DNA of 59,395 nt from a virus: positions 1 through 59,395 of the IMG/VR virus record IMGVR_UViG_3300009285_006554; one strand, given 5' to 3'. This document shows, in pieces, positions 56,048 to 59,395 of this stretch (within the stretch, counting starts at the first letter, position 1; each line of letters opens with the position of its first letter). Made by a program: the position numbers and the translations under genes. The notes beneath the pieces are model-generated. The model ran no database searches, had not been told where the DNA came from, and worked only from the letters and a program-made list of their open reading frames with translations.

Positions 56048-56840
56048 CCTGCAAGACCCGTCCCACGAGGAGCTCCTACAGCACGTCACCGTGCTGGGTA
56101 GGCTGGATGCCTACCTGGAGAGCCTCAACGGGCCCAGAACACCTCAGAAGGGGACGTTCGTTGCCTCCGACCTGGGAAGCCGCAGCGGGAAGTCCCTCTG
56201 TGGCAAGTACATGGTCGGGTGCGGGCGCCTGCTGTACTACCGCGCAATAGGAGTGGAGCAGCGCTCCATCATCAACCCCCGGCTGCGCCGCATCTTTGAC
56301 ACGGGTAGTGCCATCCACGGGCAGCTCGACACCTACTTTCGCGGGATGGCCGAGCGCACTGGGCGGGTGGAGGTGTTCGAGCCGGAGGTCCAGATCGGTC
56401 CGGGGGACACGGAGGAGACTCTGGAGTGGGGGATCATCGTCCGGGTTGATGGAACCTACATCATCTCCCTGGATGACGATCGCATGGTGCGCATCTGCCT
56501 GGAGTTCAAGTCCATCCGCAGCGAGGATTTCAGAAAGCTGCGCCGCCCGAAGGAGGAGCACATCACCCAGCTGCAGGTGGGCATGGGTGCCATGGACATT
56601 CCCGTCGGGCTGCTGATCTACTACGACAAGGACACCTCCAACATGGTCGAGTTCCGCGTCATCTTCAGCCACGACCACTGGGGTGCCATCACGGGCAAGA
56701 TCCACATGGTTCGGAGGGGGGTAGTTCTTCGAGAGGCCCCCCCACGGGAGGAGGGTTTCCACTGTAAGACCTGCAAGTACAGCTGGTACTGTCTGCCGCC
56801 GAAGTACTCCAAGCGGCGCAACATCAGAGTCCCGGGGTGA
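56022..56840 (+). CDS. Cas4/RecB-like PD-(D/E)XK exonuclease with Fe-S cysteines
   Basis: A 272-residue nuclease. Motifs: TGSAIHGQLDTYF (conserved helix), IIVRVDGTYIISL (metal Asp), ICLEFKSIRSEDF (E-x-K) and EEHITQLQVGMGAM (Q motif). An N-terminal Cys pair (SLCGKYMVGCGR) and a C-terminal HCKTCKYSWYCLP group look like the Fe-S cluster ligands of Cas4/AddB-type nucleases. It starts behind GAGGAG. Such phage exonucleases resect ends for recombination. There is no CRISPR array or other cas gene here. Confidence 0.82.
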   Translation: MGSLYRIADLQDPSHEELLQHVTVLGRLDAYLESLNGPRTPQKGTFVASDLGSRSGKSLCGKYMVGCGRLLYYRAIGVEQRSIINPRLRRIFDTGSAIHGQLDTYFRGMAERTGRVEVFEPEVQIGPGDTEETLEWGIIVRVDGTYIISLDDDRMVRICLEFKSIRSEDFRKLRRPKEEHITQLQVGMGAMDIPVGLLIYYDKDTSNMVEFRVIFSHDHWGAITGKIHMVRRGVVLREAPPREEGFHCKTCKYSWYCLPPKYSKRRNIRVPG

Positions 56841-56844
56841 GGCC

Positions 56845-57567
56845 ATGGATGACGGGCAGAGAAGATTGCTGGATGGTGACGGCATCGAGATGAGCCTTGA
56901 GGAGGCCCAGCGCTTCTACGAATCTGTAGGGCCAGCCTCCGACAAAATCGTGGCAGAGATGGGTCTCCGCGCGCTGGACCACCCCACGATGGGGTTCCGG
57001 GCTGGAGACGACTACCCATGCCTCCCAACGAACCTGATGGACCTGAGCGACCGGGAGTTGGGGGAGCTTCACACGCGCTTCGAGGCGTGGCAGACATACC
57101 TCGGTCCCTTGATTGCCGACCTGGAGACCCGCACGTCTGCAGCGAAGGATTGGATGGAGCACATCGAGGCCTCCCTTCGCGAGGGGCTCAGCGGGACCGA
57201 TGATAAGAGGCGGCGCAAGGCACGGCTGGACCGGCGCTACGTGATCGCCAAGACGGATTGGCGCGTTCTGGACACGGCGCTGATCAAGGCCCTGGCACAC
57301 TACAAGACGTTCGCCGGGGGGGAGAAGGTTGTGTCCCGGAACATTACGCTCCGGCAGCAGCAGAACCAGACATTCAACCGCAGCGACAACATCCAGAGCG
57401 CCCGCAATATTTTCCGAAGATCTGCCATGGCCCGGGGGTCAGAGACCCTGCCCTACCGGGAGGAGCGCGACCCCACGAGGGCCCAGCAGATGCGGAGTCG
57501 GCCATCCCGGCCTGCCACAAGTACAGGGAGGCCACCAATCCGGCCCGGGAGGCGCGTGGATGAGTAG
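56845..57567 (+). CDS. Hypothetical helical basic protein
   Basis: A 240-residue protein. The first 150 residues are helical and charged (MSLEEAQRFYESVGPASDKI, GELHTRFEAWQTYLGPLIAD); the last 50 are basic and unstructured (EERDPTRAQQMRSRPSRPAT). It overlaps the RusA-like gene by eight bases. The basic tail suggests nucleic-acid contact. No domain recognised. Confidence 0.55.
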   Translation: MDDGQRRLLDGDGIEMSLEEAQRFYESVGPASDKIVAEMGLRALDHPTMGFRAGDDYPCLPTNLMDLSDRELGELHTRFEAWQTYLGPLIADLETRTSAAKDWMEHIEASLREGLSGTDDKRRRKARLDRRYVIAKTDWRVLDTALIKALAHYKTFAGGEKVVSRNITLRQQQNQTFNRSDNIQSARNIFRRSAMARGSETLPYREERDPTRAQQMRSRPSRPATSTGRPPIRPGRRVDE

Positions 57568-58093
57568 CCTGCACGTTGTCCTGCCACTCCCCCCATCCCT
57601 CAACCATCTGTACTTCAACCACCCCAAGGGGGGTCGGAGGCTGTCCACCGCCGGGGAGCAGTACAAGAACCTGGCGAAGGCTCAGATCTCCGCAGAGACA
57701 GGTGTACTGTCGGGGCCCGAGTGGGACCCCAACGCACGATACCGCCTAGAGATCCTCCTCTACTTCCCTGAGCTGGAGAATGCTGGGTGGTACGAGTTCC
57801 ACGACCACGATGAGTCCCCCGTCTACCTGCAGGGGGCACAGAAGGGGGAGCCCAAGCGCCACACAAGCGGACCCCTCGCCGGAAAGCTCCGGACGTCTTT
57901 CTACAAGAAGGGTGACCGGAAGGCCCAAACCAGGTGGAAGGCCTACGACACCGGGAACTTCGAGAAGTGCATCGGCGACGCCCTGAAAGACCTCCTGGGT
58001 GTTGACGACCGAGCGACATTCGTCGTGCACCTGGAGAAGGATGAAGATCGAGACAACCCACGCGCCGTGGTGTGGCTGAAGGAGATCACATGA
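57560..58093 (+). CDS. RusA-like Holliday junction resolvase
   Basis: A 177-residue endonuclease. ATG 57560 overlaps the preceding stop. The N terminus is a RusA-like start (VVLPLPPSLNHLYFNHPKGG). The key block is KAYDTGNFEKCIGDALKDLL followed by GVDD; the Asp residues of D-x-x-x-x-x-K-x-x-x-D-A-L and the V-D-D pair bind metal in RusA. The end is a beta strand (NPRAVVWLKEIT). An extra charged loop (KGEPKRHTSGPLAGKLRTSF) makes it longer than RusA (120 residues). It resolves junctions in recombination or before packaging. Confidence 0.82.
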   Translation: MSSLHVVLPLPPSLNHLYFNHPKGGRRLSTAGEQYKNLAKAQISAETGVLSGPEWDPNARYRLEILLYFPELENAGWYEFHDHDESPVYLQGAQKGEPKRHTSGPLAGKLRTSFYKKGDRKAQTRWKAYDTGNFEKCIGDALKDLLGVDDRATFVVHLEKDEDRDNPRAVVWLKEIT

Positions 58094-58512
58094 AGCACAC
58101 GGACACCCACTACTACTTCGAGACAACTCGGAAGGAGGGCAAGAGGAGGGTCACCGACACACACCAGGTGCCCTGGGAAGAGTTCAACAAGACAGAGCTG
58201 ATGGCGCTGGCCATCCGGGACCATGATGGGACGACCCTTGGCCACAAGATCTGGGATCGAATCCATGTAGGGCTCCGCCGACAAGACCTCATCCGCATGG
58301 TGTGCGGGGAGCTACCAGAGAATCTCGACACCAACCCGATACACCGCCTTCGGGAAGCGATCCACGGGGGACTCCGTGACAACTGGCGGTTCATCAACAC
58401 GCAGGTCCGGTGCAGCACAAACTGCGCCGAGTGCCCCGACGCACAGCCGGTATCCTGCTACCTGATCAACGAAAGAAGCATCATCCGTCCCAAGGACAGG
58501 GACATACTGTAA
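58090..58512 (+). CDS. Small protein with C-terminal Cys cluster
   Basis: A 140-residue protein; ATG 58090 overlaps the RusA-like stop (ATGA) and follows AAGGAGATCAC. The N-terminal 100 residues are helical (TELMALAIRDHDGTTLGHKI), and the end has VRCSTNCAECPDAQPVSCYL, four Cys that could hold zinc or Fe-S. No family named. It is one of at least ten proteins in the window with such clusters. Confidence 0.6.
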   Translation: MKHTDTHYYFETTRKEGKRRVTDTHQVPWEEFNKTELMALAIRDHDGTTLGHKIWDRIHVGLRRQDLIRMVCGELPENLDTNPIHRLREAIHGGLRDNWRFINTQVRCSTNCAECPDAQPVSCYLINERSIIRPKDRDIL

Positions 58513-58525
58513 GGAGGAAGTTCAA

Positions 58526-59140
58526 ATGAGCGATAGCGCAGCCGTTTTCACCCGTGGACAGCTTGGCGAGATGCGCCGCAGCGCCATCTTCAAGGAGGCC
58601 GTCAAGCTGGGCCTGACCGTGGAGCAGTACCAGGCCATGGACTTCCCCGAGGTGGTCGAGTGGTACCTGGCACACCAGGAGGGGGGACCCGAGCACGGGA
58701 CCTCCGTGGCCTCGGTGGACAAGAGCAAGGCGGACCCCAGCACCGACAAGAGCAAGGAGGAGCCCAAGAAGCGTGGCGCCCCGCGGGGTGCCCGGGGGCG
58801 CGGGAGCCGCGCCGCGGAGGAGAAGGCCCCGGAGGAGAAGGCCCCGGAGGAGAAGGCCGCAGAGCCGCCCGCCGCGGGCGGGGGGGGCTGTGACCTGCAC
58901 CCCCTGCTGGACCGGATCTCGGACCTCATCAAGGAGCAGGCGGCACAGGCTGAGCAGCTGAGGGTCTTCGCCGCCACCGAGAACGACAACAACGCCAAGC
59001 TGTTCGACGAGATCGGGGAGCTGCGGGCGGACATGTTCATCGTCAAGGAGATCGTCAAGGCGATCTACGAGGCGGTGGAGAACCCGGCCGCCGCCGGCAA
59101 GCACATCGCGGAGCTGGAGGCCCAGGTCTCGGGAAACTGA
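58526..59140 (+). CDS. Protein with EEKAP repeats and coiled-coil C terminus
   Basis: A 204-residue protein with one of the best ribosome sites in the window (TAAGGAGGAAG). Residues 5-52 are a small helical domain (LGEMRRSAIFKEAVKLGLTV). Residues about 60-120 are Lys/Glu/Ala/Pro-rich with tandem EEKAP units (exact 15-base DNA repeats near 58819-58858). Residues about 125-200 form a coiled coil (ELRADMFIVKEIVKAIYEAV). It may be an oligomeric adaptor. Function unknown. Confidence 0.6.
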   Translation: MSDSAAVFTRGQLGEMRRSAIFKEAVKLGLTVEQYQAMDFPEVVEWYLAHQEGGPEHGTSVASVDKSKADPSTDKSKEEPKKRGAPRGARGRGSRAAEEKAPEEKAPEEKAAEPPAAGGGGCDLHPLLDRISDLIKEQAAQAEQLRVFAATENDNNAKLFDEIGELRADMFIVKEIVKAIYEAVENPAAAGKHIAELEAQVSGN

Positions 59141-59151
59141 CCAACAGGGGG

Positions 59152-59292
59152 GTGCTCCACATCCACGACTGGGAGTTCTACGCGATGACACTCCCGGAGC
59201 TACACGCACTGTGTGGGCTGGTAGGCATCAGCATCCAGGGGCTGGACACTGGTGAGAAGACCCGCACAGCCCTCCTCAACGACGCACTGTAA
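59152..59292 (+). CDS. Possible 46-residue SAP/HeH-like protein
   Basis: A short frame from GTG 59152 to TAA 59290-59292. The core reads MTLPELHALCGLVGISIQGL followed by D-T-G-E-K-T-R-T-A-L-L-N-D-A-L. This matches the helix-extended-loop-helix form L-x-x-L-x-x-x-L-G-I-x-x-x-G-x-K-x-x-L-I of SAP or HeH motifs that bind nucleic acid. The start is uncertain (AGGGGG directly precedes the GTG), and initiation may be coupled to the stop at 59138-59140. Confidence 0.5.
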   Translation: MLHIHDWEFYAMTLPELHALCGLVGISIQGLDTGEKTRTALLNDAL

Positions 59293-59293
59293 A

Positions 59294-59338
59294 CCTCCTC
59301 CGGGCATCGTTATAAGATGTGTGGATGCCCGGAGGAGG
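59294..59338 (+). promoter_or_regulatory. Hairpin that hides a ribosome site, with a promoter -10 box in its loop
   Basis: A perfect 14-bp inverted repeat: CCTCCTCCGGGCAT (59294-59307) and ATGCCCGGAGGAGG (59325-59338), with a 17-base loop. The 3-prime arm is the ribosome site of the gene at 59346. The loop contains TATAAG (59311-59316). A transcript started from that box would begin near 59322-59324 and lack the 5-prime arm. Confidence 0.7.
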
Positions 59339-59345
59339 AATTTCT

Positions 59346-59395
59346 ATGCCGAAAGAACGTATGCTGGACGGCGACCTGCTGAAGAAGCAGGTCGC
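59346..59395 (+). CDS. Partial gene at right edge
   Basis: Only 16 complete codons are visible, starting MPKERMLDGDLLKKQV. The ATG follows GGAGGAGG with seven bases between, an excellent site that is part of the hairpin just upstream. Too little is present to suggest a function. Confidence 0.6.
   Translation, partial: MPKERMLDGDLLKKQV

Noticed and set aside
56022-56840. CRISPR-associated system suggested by the Cas4-like nuclease
   Set aside because: No repeat-spacer array and no other cas gene is present; phage Cas4/RecB-like exonucleases commonly serve recombination.
1-59395. tRNA genes, rRNA, integrase or lysis cassette
   Set aside because: I looked in all gaps and found no cloverleaf-type sequence, no recombinase motif and no clear endolysin; they may lie outside the window.

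Overview
The window is a piece of a large, GC-rich tailed-phage genome with a contractile tail (myovirus morphology). It encodes a tail sheath, a gp5/VgrG-type baseplate spike, an HK97-type capsid protein with a prohead protease, a portal, a large terminase subunit, and a full replication and recombination set. No host gene, tRNA, integrase or plasmid function is visible. The host cannot be named from the sequence; strong Shine-Dalgarno sites (AGGAGG) and sigma70/sigmaA-like promoter boxes point to an ordinary bacterium. Both edges cut genes, so the genome continues on each side.

Layout. Bases 1-19183 (minus strand) hold a leftward virion module: small virion proteins, prohead protease, candidate scaffold, candidate decoration protein, major capsid protein, neck/connector-type proteins and a double-length tail sheath, with a free-standing HNH endonuclease near the left edge. 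Bases 19227-20397 (plus) carry a helix-turn-helix regulator and a small membrane protein, closed by a rho-independent terminator. Bases 20443-34726 (minus) run from a 2078-residue RNA polymerase through the baseplate spike and several virion proteins to an intein-bearing terminase. Bases 34857-36029 (plus) are small acidic, membrane and zinc-finger proteins. Bases 36015-42188 (minus) are the portal and further virion proteins. Bases 42319-59395 (plus) are the DNA metabolism module: intein-bearing SF2 helicase, family-4 uracil-DNA glycosylase, DUF932-like protein, DnaB-like helicase, primase, zinc-rich candidate DNA-binding protein, DNA polymerase I (interrupted by a group I intron), RecA-like recombinase, Cas4/RecB-like nuclease and RusA-like resolvase.

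The most striking element is the single-chain RNA polymerase (28490-34726). One reading frame carries essentially the whole catalytic core of bacterial RNA polymerase beta followed directly by beta-prime, with catalytic lysines, the NADFDGD metal site, bridge helix, trigger loop and one beta-prime zinc site in place. It sits at the head of a virion-gene operon, so it may be packaged in the particle. A second thread is a short N-terminal motif of the form A-F-x-(D/E)-E-L-x-K shared by otherwise unrelated small virion proteins, together with many internal (E/D)-K-x-A motifs; with a prohead protease in the same operon this suggests a capsid-targeting or maturation signal.

Three intervening elements interrupt active-site motifs: an LAGLIDADG intein in the terminase nuclease site, a mini-intein in the helicase Walker A motif, and a group I intron with an HNH gene in polymerase motif B. 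Regulation is visible at several divergent junctions: back-to-back promoters at 42214-42274, a leader cassette shared by two distant operons (19940-19971 and 34821-34851), and a perfect hairpin at 59294-59338 whose 3-prime arm holds the ribosome binding site while its loop holds a promoter -10 box.
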